Assembly (NCBI GenBank): GCA_020634395.1
Contig: JACKBU010000003.1
Location: forward strand, 248,001-312,000
Direction of reading: 5' to 3'
Length of the DNA stretch: 64,000 nucleotides
DNA from: Ardenticatenaceae bacterium
GTDB taxonomy: Bacteria > Chloroflexota > Anaerolineae > Promineifilales > Promineifilaceae
This document shows positions 1-6,918 of the stretch, piece by piece (position 1 is the stretch's first letter; each line of letters opens with the position of its first letter). The notes beneath the pieces are model-generated. The model was given only the letters and a program-made list of their open reading frames with translations. It was not told the DNA's origin and ran no database searches. Both the position numbers and the translations under genes were made by a program.

Positions 1-33
1 CGTTTGCGGACAAGATCAAAGGACAAGATAGAG

Positions 34-939
34 ATGGAAACACGTACTTTAGGCAAAACCAACTTGCCAGTCAGCCGGCTTGGGCTGGGGCTTTCCGAGC
101 TGGGCTACGAGCTGACGTTGGCCGACGAGGCGCGCGCGGCGCAGGTGTTGAACCAGGCGCTGGATGCCGGAATTAATTTTCTGGATACCAGCGCCTGCTA
201 CAACATCAGCGAGGAACTCATCGGGCGCACCATCGCCCACCGCCGCGACGATTACGTGCTGGCCACCAAGTGCGGCCACGTCGCCGGCGGCTACCGTGGG
301 CGCGACTGGACTGCGCAAACCATCACCGACAGCATCGAGCGCAGCCTGAAACGCCTGAAGACCGATCGCCTGGATCTGGTGCAGCTGCACTCCTGCGGGG
401 TGGACGTGCTGGAAAAAGGCGAGGCGATTGAGGCGCTGCTGGCGGCGCAAAAGGCGGGCAAAACGCGCTTTGTGGGCTACAGCGGCGACAACGAAGCGGC
501 TTTGTGGGCCGTGCGCAGCGGCCTCTTCGACACCCTGCAAACCAGCTTCAATCTGGTTGATCAGGCTGCGCGGCGCGAGCTTTTCCCGGCGGCGCAGGCG
601 CAGGGTATGGGTGTCATCGTCAAACGGCCGATTGCCAACGCCGCCTGGGGCGCAGAGCGCAGTCCCAGCGGCTACGCCAACGATTATTTCCGCCGCGCCC
701 AGGCCATGCTGGCCGCCGGTCCTATCCCCGGCGCGCCCGACGACCGCATTTTGCTGGCTCTGGGTTTTGCCCTGGCCCACGCGGCCGTCGACACAGTGAT
801 TGTGGGCACGCAAAACCCGCGCCATCTGGCGGCCAATATTGCCCTGGTGGAATCGGCCTTGCCCCTTGCCAGCGAAGTGGTGGCGGCGCTGCACGGCCGT
901 TTCGACCAGACGGAGCGGGAGTGGCGGCAGCTGCGGTGA
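34..939 (+). CDS. Aldo/keto reductase
   Basis: A 301-residue NAD(P)H-dependent oxidoreductase of the aldo/keto reductase superfamily, expected to be a cytosolic TIM barrel that reduces carbonyl substrates. The start ATG at 34 gives the usual N-terminus (METRTLGKTNL); the reading frame stays open upstream but adds only charged residues without family similarity. The catalytic tetrad is visible: Asp51 and Tyr56 in LDTSACYN, Lys79 in VLATKCGH and His119 in DLVQLHS. The C-terminal cofactor segment is present (VDTVIVGTQNPRHL). The substrate cannot be told from sequence. The gene stands alone and is followed by a hairpin repeat. Confidence 0.9.
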   Translation: METRTLGKTNLPVSRLGLGLSELGYELTLADEARAAQVLNQALDAGINFLDTSACYNISEELIGRTIAHRRDDYVLATKCGHVAGGYRGRDWTAQTITDSIERSLKRLKTDRLDLVQLHSCGVDVLEKGEAIEALLAAQKAGKTRFVGYSGDNEAALWAVRSGLFDTLQTSFNLVDQAARRELFPAAQAQGMGVIVKRPIANAAWGAERSPSGYANDYFRRAQAMLAAGPIPGAPDDRILLALGFALAHAAVDTVIVGTQNPRHLAANIALVESALPLASEVVAALHGRFDQTEREWRQLR

Positions 940-963
940 GCAAGGGGGAGGGAGATTGGAGAT

Positions 964-1024
964 TTGATGCGTGAAGCGTGATGCGTGACCAGAGAGGTTT
1001 CACGCATCACCTATCACGCATCAA
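964..1024. repeat. Intergenic word-repeat hairpin 1
   Basis: Two 25-base arms (964-988 and 1000-1024) are reverse complements at 22 of 25 positions with an 11-base loop. Each arm is made of the reiterated word GCGTGA/GATGCGTGA. It separates two convergent genes. No U-run follows, so it is not an obvious intrinsic terminator. Confidence 0.7.
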
Positions 1025-1058
1025 ACCAAACGCCATGAAATCCTAAACAACCACTTTT

Positions 1059-2432
1059 CTATAGGCGTTTGTGCAGGCGGGAGGTGCGCAGCCAGAGGAT
1101 ACGGCCGTCCGCGTCGCGCAAAAATTCCAGCTTATCGCCCACCAGCGGCGGGTCCAGGGCGATGACGCGGTCCGGTTGGTAAAAGGCCAGGCGGGTGGGC
1201 GGCGGGGCCGGTTCGGGCGGCGAGTCTTTATCGGGGAAGCCGCCTTTGGGGATGGAATGGAGGAGGAGACGGCCGTCGCTGATCGTCAACTCCAGATCCG
1301 ACATGTAGGCTTCGTAGCGGCCCACGTATTCCGCCAACCGGCTTTCCGGCACAGCCAGATGCACCGGCTCCGGCTCGGATAACTCCAGATAATGTTCCAG
1401 CACCCAGTCGGTGACAGCTTCGTGCAGCTTACGGCCCCGGTTGGCGTTGGTGAGGCAGGTAAAAGCAAAATCCCGCGACGGCACAAACCAAAACGCCGAA
1501 AGCTGGCCGTGCGTGGCCCCGCCATGCGACACCACCCGCGTCCCGGCTACGTCGGCCAGGAACCAGCTCAGGCCCATCTGCCGATCCAGGTTGGCGCGGA
1601 CCTGTGGCGTCTGCATCAGGCGCATACTTTCCGGCGAGAGCAGGTGCGTCCCGTCGGCGGCCGTGCCATCGCCCAGATGGAAGCGGGCGTAGCGCAGTTG
1701 GTCGCGCACGGTCGAGGTGATGCCGCCGGCGCTGTGGGCGGAACGGGCCAGCGCCCACGGGCGCAGCACCTTCACCGCGTCGTTTTCGTCGTCGTAGGTG
1801 TGCCCGGCGGCGACGCGGTGGGTGATGGCGTCGTGGGCAAAGAAGCAGCTCTGCTCCATGCCCAGCGGATCAAGGATAAGGGACTGCACGGCCGTTTCAT
1901 ACGGCTGCCCGGTCACGGCTTCAATTACCCGCCCGGCCAGACTGAAGCCGGCGTTGTTGTACGACCAGGCCGTACCCAGCGGCACCACCTGGGGCAGGTC
2001 GGCCATGTTGGCGACGTAACGGGCCAGGGCGTCGTCGCCCAGGCCGGTGTCGTCGAAGTAGTCGCCCACCCAGCCGCCGGTGTGGGTGAGCAAATGGCGG
2101 AGGGTGACGTGAACGGCCGTATCCTCATCGCTCAGGCGCAGATCGGGCAGATAGCGGCGCACGGGGGCGTCCAGGTCCAGTTTGCCCTGCTCGACGAGGC
2201 GGAGAACGGCCGTGGTCGTGATCGTTTTCGTCGTAGAGCCAATTTGGAAGAGCGTGTTCTCGTCCACGCGCAGGGGATGTTCAATGTTGGTGACGCCGAA
2301 AACGGCCGTGTATTCCTGGCCCTCGTACCAGAGGCCCACGGCCACGCCGGGCACATGCCAGCGGACCATTTCGGCCTGCACAAACTCGGCCAACTGCTGA
2401 AACAAAGTGTCGGGGGAAGGATTTGTATTCAT
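1059..2432 (-). CDS. Serine hydrolase, beta-lactamase/class C-like
   Basis: A 457-residue serine hydrolase of the AmpC/esterase EstB/D-aminopeptidase family. The nucleophile motif SxxK is S66-T-T-K69 (FQIGSTTKT), the second motif is Y-N-N in WSYNNAGFSL, and the third (KTG-equivalent) is H-G-G in VVSHGGATHG. The C-terminal ~110 residues form the lipocalin-like beta domain often attached to these enzymes. No signal peptide is evident, so it may act in the cytoplasm. Substrates could be D-amino-acid peptides, esters or lactams. It is transcribed divergently from the glycosylase gene. Confidence 0.85.
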   Translation of the reverse strand: MNTNPSPDTLFQQLAEFVQAEMVRWHVPGVAVGLWYEGQEYTAVFGVTNIEHPLRVDENTLFQIGSTTKTITTTAVLRLVEQGKLDLDAPVRRYLPDLRLSDEDTAVHVTLRHLLTHTGGWVGDYFDDTGLGDDALARYVANMADLPQVVPLGTAWSYNNAGFSLAGRVIEAVTGQPYETAVQSLILDPLGMEQSCFFAHDAITHRVAAGHTYDDENDAVKVLRPWALARSAHSAGGITSTVRDQLRYARFHLGDGTAADGTHLLSPESMRLMQTPQVRANLDRQMGLSWFLADVAGTRVVSHGGATHGQLSAFWFVPSRDFAFTCLTNANRGRKLHEAVTDWVLEHYLELSEPEPVHLAVPESRLAEYVGRYEAYMSDLELTISDGRLLLHSIPKGGFPDKDSPPEPAPPPTRLAFYQPDRVIALDPPLVGDKLEFLRDADGRILWLRTSRLHKRL

Positions 2433-2547
2433 GGCATATTCTTATCACAATCCCACGCGAAACCAAGTGATTAGAGCGGGGAAATGGGCCGCGAAATAGA
2501 GCGTTGCTTTTTTTTGCGGTAAAATGAGCGGAGCGAAAGGGACTATT

Positions 2548-2590
2548 GGACACGGATAGACGCGGATTATCACGGATTGAGTCTGTGTCC
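2548..2590. repeat. Intergenic word-repeat hairpin 2
   Basis: The start (GGACACGGATAGAC) and end (GAGTCTGTGTCC) are imperfect reverse complements, and the middle repeats the word CGGATT. It lies just upstream of the glycosylase ribosome-binding site. Assignment to the word-repeat family is an inference. Confidence 0.45.
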
Positions 2591-2608
2591 TGTTTTTTGG
2601 AGGATGAC

Positions 2609-3232
2609 ATGCAATTTGGATTGTTTGAAGATAAGCCCAATTATTATGCTTCGCTGGATGAATTGATCGACGTGATGATGAAGATGGACGACGACCCGCT
2701 GGCCGACGCCGGGACCAACGTCGTGATCTGCCGGGGCAATCCAAAGGCCAAATTGATGATCATCGGCGAAGCGCCGGGGCCGGAAGAAAACCGGGTGGGC
2801 AAGCCATTTGTGGGCCGGGCGGGGCAGCTTCTGGACCAGATTTTGGAAGCAGCCAATTTTGACCCGGAAAAAGATGTGTTTATCAGCAATTCCGTGTTCC
2901 GGCTGCCGCCGGGAGAGGGCGGCAAGAGTTTTCGCAAACCCACGAACGAGGAAATTGAATTCTATAAACCTTATTTGTTGGAAATCATCCGGCTGGTAGA
3001 CCCCAAAATCATCCTGCTGACGGGTAACGTCGCCACGCAGTCGCTGCTGGGCCTGACCGGAATTACAAAGTTGCGGGGCGAATGGCGGGAGTGGAACGGC
3101 CGTCTTGTCATGCCCATCTTCCACCCCTCCTACCTCCTGCGCAACCCCGTCCGCACCCCGGACGGCCCAAAGGCCCTCACCTGGAAAGACATCAAAGAAG
3201 TCAAACGTAAATACGACGAGTTAGAGCTGTAA
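2609..3232 (+). CDS. Uracil-DNA glycosylase, family 4-like
   Basis: A 207-residue base-excision repair enzyme expected to remove uracil from DNA. The start ATG at 2609 follows a GGAGG site. Family-4 landmarks are clear: GEAPGPEENRVGKPFVGRAG (motif 1), the NSVFRLPP stretch where family members have N-V-V-K-C-R-P-P, LTGNVATQSLLG, and HPSYLLRNP (motif 2). It is odd in having only one cysteine (VICRG). The four cysteines that normally hold the [4Fe-4S] cluster, including the one in KCRPP, are missing. It is therefore either a cluster-less variant or a divergent relative with altered activity. The stop codon lies at the edge of the following repeat. Confidence 0.85.
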   Translation: MQFGLFEDKPNYYASLDELIDVMMKMDDDPLADAGTNVVICRGNPKAKLMIIGEAPGPEENRVGKPFVGRAGQLLDQILEAANFDPEKDVFISNSVFRLPPGEGGKSFRKPTNEEIEFYKPYLLEIIRLVDPKIILLTGNVATQSLLGLTGITKLRGEWREWNGRLVMPIFHPSYLLRNPVRTPDGPKALTWKDIKEVKRKYDELEL

Positions 3233-3256
3233 GCTGTTAGCTGTAAGCTGTTAGCC
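3232..3256. repeat. Left flank repeat of the four-helix-bundle gene
   Basis: Two copies of AGCTGTTAGC (3232-3241 and 3246-3256), spaced 14 bases apart. The 11-mer AGCTGTTAGCC at 3246-3256 is the exact reverse complement of GGCTAACAGCT at 3645-3655 and 3659-3669. The first copy overlaps the stop codon of the glycosylase gene. Confidence 0.8.
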
Positions 3257-3276
3257 AGAAGTGTATTGAGGGAAGA

Positions 3277-3639
3277 ATGCAGAATTTTCGGCAGTTGCTG
3301 GTATGGCAGAAAAGCCATGAGTTGGTTTTGCGGATTTATGGCGTTACGCAGGCATTTCCGGCCAGCGAAGTGTATGGGCTAAGCAACCAGATGCGCCGGG
3401 CCAGTGTTTCCGTGCCGTCGAACATCGCTGAAGGCAGTGGGCGCGGCAGCGACAAGGAATTCGCCCAATTTATGCAAATCGCCATTGGCTCCATTTCAGA
3501 GCTAGAATATCAGGCGCTCCTGGCAAAAGACCTCGGTTACATGAGCATAACCACTTACAACGAACTGAGCGGACAAGTCTCAGAAGTCAAGCGAATGTTA
3601 ATTGGACTCCGTAAGAAGCTAAAAGCGAACAGCTTCTAG
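3277..3639 (+). CDS. Four-helix bundle protein (23S rRNA IVP / S23 family)
   Basis: A 120-residue, basic, all-helical protein. The family signature is clear: LLVWQKSHELVLRIYGVTQ near the N-terminus, then YGLSNQMRRASVSVPSNIAEG and a C-terminal helix pair. Members are known from intervening sequences inside 23S rRNA genes of Leptospira and Coxiella, as free-standing genes, and as relatives of the Avd accessory protein of diversity-generating retroelements. They probably bind nucleic acid. Here the gene sits outside rRNA but is bracketed by inverted word repeats, and its last codons (KLKANSF) are already part of the right-hand repeat. That layout recalls an rRNA intervening sequence, with the gene in the loop of a hairpin. 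Confidence 0.9.
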   Translation: MQNFRQLLVWQKSHELVLRIYGVTQAFPASEVYGLSNQMRRASVSVPSNIAEGSGRGSDKEFAQFMQIAIGSISELEYQALLAKDLGYMSITTYNELSGQVSEVKRMLIGLRKKLKANSF

Positions 3640-3644
3640 CTAAA

Positions 3645-3670
3645 GGCTAACAGCTAATGGCTAACAGCTA
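3645..3670. repeat. Right flank repeat of the four-helix-bundle gene
   Basis: Two copies of GGCTAACAGCTA (3645-3656 and 3659-3670) with a 14-base period, the inverted counterpart of the left flank. The second copy holds the start codon of the next gene, so that protein begins with repeat-encoded residues (MANSY). Confidence 0.8.
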
Positions 3671-4391
3671 TTCCCCACAGGCCGCGCTGCGCGGCGAACC
3701 CGGCTACGTGTGGCGCTCAGGTCAGGAACGGCGGCTGGCGATGATTCGCCGCTGGGTAGATTTGGACAACGCCGTCATTCTGGACAATGGCTGCGGGCTG
3801 GGTACGTATCTGGAGGCATTCGCCGCTTATTCGCCGCATCGTTTTGGCCTGGAGCTAGAGCATGACCGGGCGCTGCAAGCCGTGCCCACGGCCGTCGGCA
3901 TCGTCGAAGGCTTGGGCGAAACGCTGCCCTTCGCCGACGAGTCGTTCGATTTTGTGTTCAGCAACGAGGTGATTGAACACGTGGCCGATGATGCGGCTTA
4001 TGCGGCGGAGATGGTGCGAGTGGTTAGGGAAAACGGCCGTATCCTCCTCTTTTGCCCCAACCGCTGGTATCCGGTGGAGCAGCACGGCATCTACTGGCGC
4101 GGCGCGTACAAATTTGGCAACATCCCGCTGGTGAATTACCTGCCGGACGTGTGGCGGAACAAACTGGCCCCACACGTGCGCACCTATACCAAAGGCCGGC
4201 TGCTCCGCCTGTTTGCCGATTTGCCTGTGGCAGTGGTGTATCACGGCCGTATCTTTGGCGGCTACGACAACATCGAATACCGCCTGCCCCGGCTGGGTAA
4301 AACCCTCAAAAAAACGCTCTATGCCGCCGAAAAAACGCCTCTGTCCGTTTTGGGGCTATCCCACTTGCTTGTGCTACAAAAAAGGGGCTAA
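3657..4391 (+). CDS. Class I SAM-dependent methyltransferase
   Basis: A 244-residue methyltransferase of the UbiE/Methyltransf_11 type. The SAM-binding glycine motif is ILDNGCGLGTYLEAF. The acidic loop is FGLELEHD, and the FVFSNEVIEHVADD stretch is motif II/post-II. The substrate is unknown. The ATG at 3657 lies inside the repeat and encodes MANSYSPQ; a later start such as ATG at 3741 (MIRRWVDL) is possible. The stop codon overlaps the stop of the convergent antitoxin gene. Confidence 0.85.
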   Translation: MANSYSPQAALRGEPGYVWRSGQERRLAMIRRWVDLDNAVILDNGCGLGTYLEAFAAYSPHRFGLELEHDRALQAVPTAVGIVEGLGETLPFADESFDFVFSNEVIEHVADDAAYAAEMVRVVRENGRILLFCPNRWYPVEQHGIYWRGAYKFGNIPLVNYLPDVWRNKLAPHVRTYTKGRLLRLFADLPVAVVYHGRIFGGYDNIEYRLPRLGKTLKKTLYAAEKTPLSVLGLSHLLVLQKRG

Positions 4392-4711
4392 GGGGCCAAA
4401 ATCAGCGCCAAATCTTCTTGGGTTGTGCCCAACGCCAACAGTGAGCGAATAAGTAAATCGAGGGATACGGAAGGATCGCCCGCCTCCATTTTAGCCACGC
4501 GCGATTGGCTGGATTGCAGCCGCTGCGCCAATTCAACCTGCGTTAAGTGCTGTGCCTGACGACGATCACGCAAGCTGTTAGCCAGAGTCAATTTCAACTC
4601 CACGTACGCTGTTTCTTCCGGCGTCAACTCCAAAAACTCGTCAGCCGAACCGACTCGCCAGCCTGCTTCCTCTAGAGCTTTTCGTTTATTTTCGTCCATT
4701 CTTTTATTCAC
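4388..4711 (-). CDS. XRE-family antitoxin (HigA-like)
   Basis: A 107-residue DNA-binding protein. The C-terminal half is a helix-turn-helix of the Cro/XRE type (LRDRRQAQHLTQVELAQRLQ, then SSQSRVAKMEAGDPSVSLD). It overlaps the upstream toxin gene by four bases (ATGA), which implies translational coupling. The order toxin then antitoxin is that of higBA. It should bind the toxin and repress the shared promoter; a small palindrome lies in the spacer of that promoter. Confidence 0.88.
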   Translation of the reverse strand: MNKRMDENKRKALEEAGWRVGSADEFLELTPEETAYVELKLTLANSLRDRRQAQHLTQVELAQRLQSSQSRVAKMEAGDPSVSLDLLIRSLLALGTTQEDLALILAP

Positions 4712-5049
4712 CTGTTGGCAATCTCATCATACTGTTGCAGGCGGCGTTGGCAAATCTCAATAACTTTCTGTGGTGTTTGCTTCGTTTTCTTCTGAAACAC
4801 TTCCAAAATGAGGATCGCATCTAGATCAATTCGGTAGATGATCCGCCAGGTTCCACTTTTGTCGTTAATTCGTAGTTCATGACAATGTGGCGCAATAGAA
4901 GGCAGCGGGCGGGAGTAGGGCAGCGGCAGCAAATCGCCCTGTTGTAATCTGCGCAATAAAAAACCAGCCTCCAATCTGGCTTCTGCCGAAAAGGGTGGCG
5001 TTTTTACTTCACCATGAAGCCAGATAAGCGGTTTTTCATCGGCGGCCAT
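4708..5049 (-). CDS. RelE/HigB-type toxin (Gp49-like)
   Basis: A 113-residue protein of the phage-derived Gp49-like/HigB group, expected to be a ribosome-dependent mRNA endonuclease. The family-typical stretch HCHELRINDKSGTWRIIYRID is followed by a strand-helix with FQKKTKQTPQKVIEICQRR, where the Lys/Thr/Pro motif is characteristic. It is the first gene of a two-gene operon with the XRE antitoxin and looks intact. The start at 5049 lies only seven bases below a good -10 box, so the mRNA may be leaderless. Confidence 0.85.
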   Translation of the reverse strand: MAADEKPLIWLHGEVKTPPFSAEARLEAGFLLRRLQQGDLLPLPYSRPLPSIAPHCHELRINDKSGTWRIIYRIDLDAILILEVFQKKTKQTPQKVIEICQRRLQQYDEIANR

Positions 5050-5056
5050 CGGATCA

Positions 5057-5085
5057 ATAATATGTCATATCTGATATATTATCAA
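5057..5085 (-). promoter_or_regulatory. Promoter and operator of the toxin-antitoxin operon
   Basis: On the minus strand, TTGATA (5085-5080) and TATTAT (5062-5057) are 17 bases apart. The spacer contains the palindrome ATATC-T-GATAT (5067-5077), a likely operator for the HTH antitoxin. Only seven bases separate the -10 box from the toxin ATG. Confidence 0.65.
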
Positions 5086-5190
5086 GGAGTTTTACGCCCA
5101 AGAAGGCGTTAGAAAATTCTCTGCTTACAAACCTCGTCGATTGGACTTAAGATAGGGGCGATTTGCCAAATTAATGTAAGACCAATTTCC

Positions 5191-5219
5191 TTGTTTTAGC
5201 CCCCGCCAATTATTACAAT
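5191..5219 (+). promoter_or_regulatory. Sigma-70-like promoter for pdxST
   Basis: TTGTTT (5191-5196) and TACAAT (5214-5219) with a 17-base spacer. A start near 5226 would give a leader of about 65 bases, which contains one ACGGCCGT copy before the ribosome-binding site GGAGGA. Confidence 0.6.
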
Positions 5220-5291
5220 CGAAAATAGGATAACCTGTAACGGCCGTGTCCGCACCCCATGCGCCACGGCTTTAAACTCTGGAGGACCAAC

Positions 5292-6203
5292 ATGAGCACG
5301 AAGAATGGACAAAGTGGACAGGACGGCGTGGGCAGCTTCAAAGTGAAAGCTGGCCTGGCGCAAATGCTGAAGGGCGGCGTCATTATGGACGTGGTGACGC
5401 CGGAGCAGGCTGTGATTGCCGAGGAAGCTGGCGCAGTCGCCGTGATGGCGCTGGAGCGTGTCCCGGCCGACATCCGCGCCCAGGGCGGCGTGGCCCGCAT
5501 GTCCGATCCGGGCATGATCAAGGAAATCATTCAGGCCGTCACCATTCCAGTGATGGCCAAGGCGCGCATTGGGCACTTTGTGGAAGCGCAGATTTTGGAA
5601 GCGATCGGCGTGGACTACATCGACGAAAGCGAAGTGCTGACCCCGGCCGACGAAGAGCACCACATTTACAAGCACTCCTTCAAAGTGCCATTTGTGTGCG
5701 GCTGCCGCAATTTGGGCGAGGCGCTGCGCCGCATCGGTGAGGGCGCGGCCATGATCCGCACCAAGGGTGAAGCAGGCACCGGCGACGTGGTGGAAGCAGT
5801 GCGCCACGCTCGCGCCGTGCTGGGCGAAATCCGCCGTCTGCAACAAATGCCCGACGAAGAGCTGATGGCCTTCGCCAAAACCATCGGCGCGCCGTATGAA
5901 CTGGTGAAAGAAACCAAAGAACTGGGCCGCCTGCCGGTGGTCAACTTTGCCGCCGGCGGCATTGCCACTCCGGCCGATGCGGCGCTGATGATGCAAATTG
6001 GCGTGGATGGCGTGTTTGTCGGCTCTGGCATCTTCAAGAGCGCCGACCCCGCGCCGCGCGCCAAAGCCATCGTGGAAGCGACCACCCATTACAACAACCC
6101 GGAAATCCTGGCCCGCGTCAGCGAAAATCTGGGCGAGCCGATGGTGGGCATTAACGTCAGCAGCCTGCCGGAGAGCGAACAGTTGGCCGTGCGCGGCTGG
6201 TAA
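5292..6203 (+). CDS. pdxS: Pyridoxal 5'-phosphate synthase, PdxS subunit
   Basis: Synthase subunit of the deoxyxylulose-independent vitamin B6 route. It makes PLP from ribose 5-phosphate, glyceraldehyde 3-phosphate and ammonia supplied by PdxT. The 303-residue TIM barrel is very well conserved. Key residues include the DVVTPEQA strand, the Schiff-base lysine in PVMAKARIGHF, the second lysine in IRTKGEAGTGDVVEA, and the phosphate loop NFAAGGIATPADAALMMQ. ATG 5292 is chosen because GGAGGA precedes it. It is followed closely by pdxT. Confidence 0.97.
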   Translation: MSTKNGQSGQDGVGSFKVKAGLAQMLKGGVIMDVVTPEQAVIAEEAGAVAVMALERVPADIRAQGGVARMSDPGMIKEIIQAVTIPVMAKARIGHFVEAQILEAIGVDYIDESEVLTPADEEHHIYKHSFKVPFVCGCRNLGEALRRIGEGAAMIRTKGEAGTGDVVEAVRHARAVLGEIRRLQQMPDEELMAFAKTIGAPYELVKETKELGRLPVVNFAAGGIATPADAALMMQIGVDGVFVGSGIFKSADPAPRAKAIVEATTHYNNPEILARVSENLGEPMVGINVSSLPESEQLAVRGW

Positions 6204-6208
6204 GAAGT

Positions 6209-6272
6209 TAGAGTGTAGAGTGCAGAGTGCGGAGACAGAAGAGCCATCTTCCATCTCTATCTCTACACTCTA
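6209..6272. repeat. Intergenic word-repeat hairpin 3 (pdxS-pdxT)
   Basis: Perfect 12-base arms TAGAGTGTAGAG (6209-6220) and CTCTACACTCTA (6261-6272). Between them lie further reiterated words (GCAGAGTGCGGAGA and ATCTCTATCTCT). It lies inside the pdxS-pdxT transcription unit and could tune or stabilise the mRNA. Confidence 0.7.
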
Positions 6273-6295
6273 TCTCTACCAAATAAGGTTTTTAC

Positions 6296-6898
6296 ATGAA
6301 GATCGGCGTTCTCGCGCTGCAAGGCGCATTCATTGAACACATCAAGATTCTGCGCGAGTTGGGCGTGGAGGCGGTGGAAGTGCGGCTGCCGGAAGACCTG
6401 GAGGGGTTGGATGGGCTGATCATTCCGGGCGGCGAAAGCACGACGATTGGCAAGTTGGCGACGATGTATCACTTGATGGAGCCGCTGCGGGCGTTTGCAG
6501 CGCGCAAGGCGATGTGGGGCACGTGCGCGGGCATGATTTTTATGGCCAAGGAGATTGGCGACGGCCGTTCCAATCACGGCCAACCGCTTCTGGCGATCAT
6601 GGACATTGTGGTTGACCGCAATGCCTTCGGGCGGCAGGTGGACAGCTTTGAGACGGACCTGGACGTACCGGCTATCAACAACGGCGAAGTGAAACCATTT
6701 CCGGCCGTGTTCATCCGCGCGCCAAGGCTGGTGGCCGCCAAAGGTGACACAAAGGTGCTGGCGCGGCTGGCCGATGGCACGGCCGTGGCCGCGCAAGAAG
6801 GCGACTGGCTCGTCACCTCTTTTCATCCCGAACTAACGGGGGACAATCGGTTTCACAAATACTTTTTGGAGCTGGCGAAACGTAACAACGCTGCATGA
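6296..6898 (+). CDS. pdxT: Pyridoxal 5'-phosphate synthase glutaminase, PdxT subunit
   Basis: Glutaminase partner of PdxS, 200 residues, class I glutamine amidotransferase fold. It begins MKIGVLALQGAFIEH, with the oxyanion region PGGESTTIGKL. The nucleophilic cysteine is in WGTCAGMIFMA, and the His-Glu pair is in SFHPELTGD. The RQVDSFETDL region contacts the synthase. It is co-directional with pdxS and separated from it only by the repeat hairpin, so co-transcription is likely. Confidence 0.97.
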   Translation: MKIGVLALQGAFIEHIKILRELGVEAVEVRLPEDLEGLDGLIIPGGESTTIGKLATMYHLMEPLRAFAARKAMWGTCAGMIFMAKEIGDGRSNHGQPLLAIMDIVVDRNAFGRQVDSFETDLDVPAINNGEVKPFPAVFIRAPRLVAAKGDTKVLARLADGTAVAAQEGDWLVTSFHPELTGDNRFHKYFLELAKRNNAA

Positions 6899-6918
6899 GG
6901 AACAGCGGGGATAGTTGA

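Noticed and set aside
1392..2474. Plus-strand open frame opposite the serine hydrolase gene
   Set aside because: It mirrors a gene with all catalytic motifs. The high GC wobble bias keeps antisense frames open. The same holds for long frames opposite pdxS, dnaE and the M24 peptidase gene.
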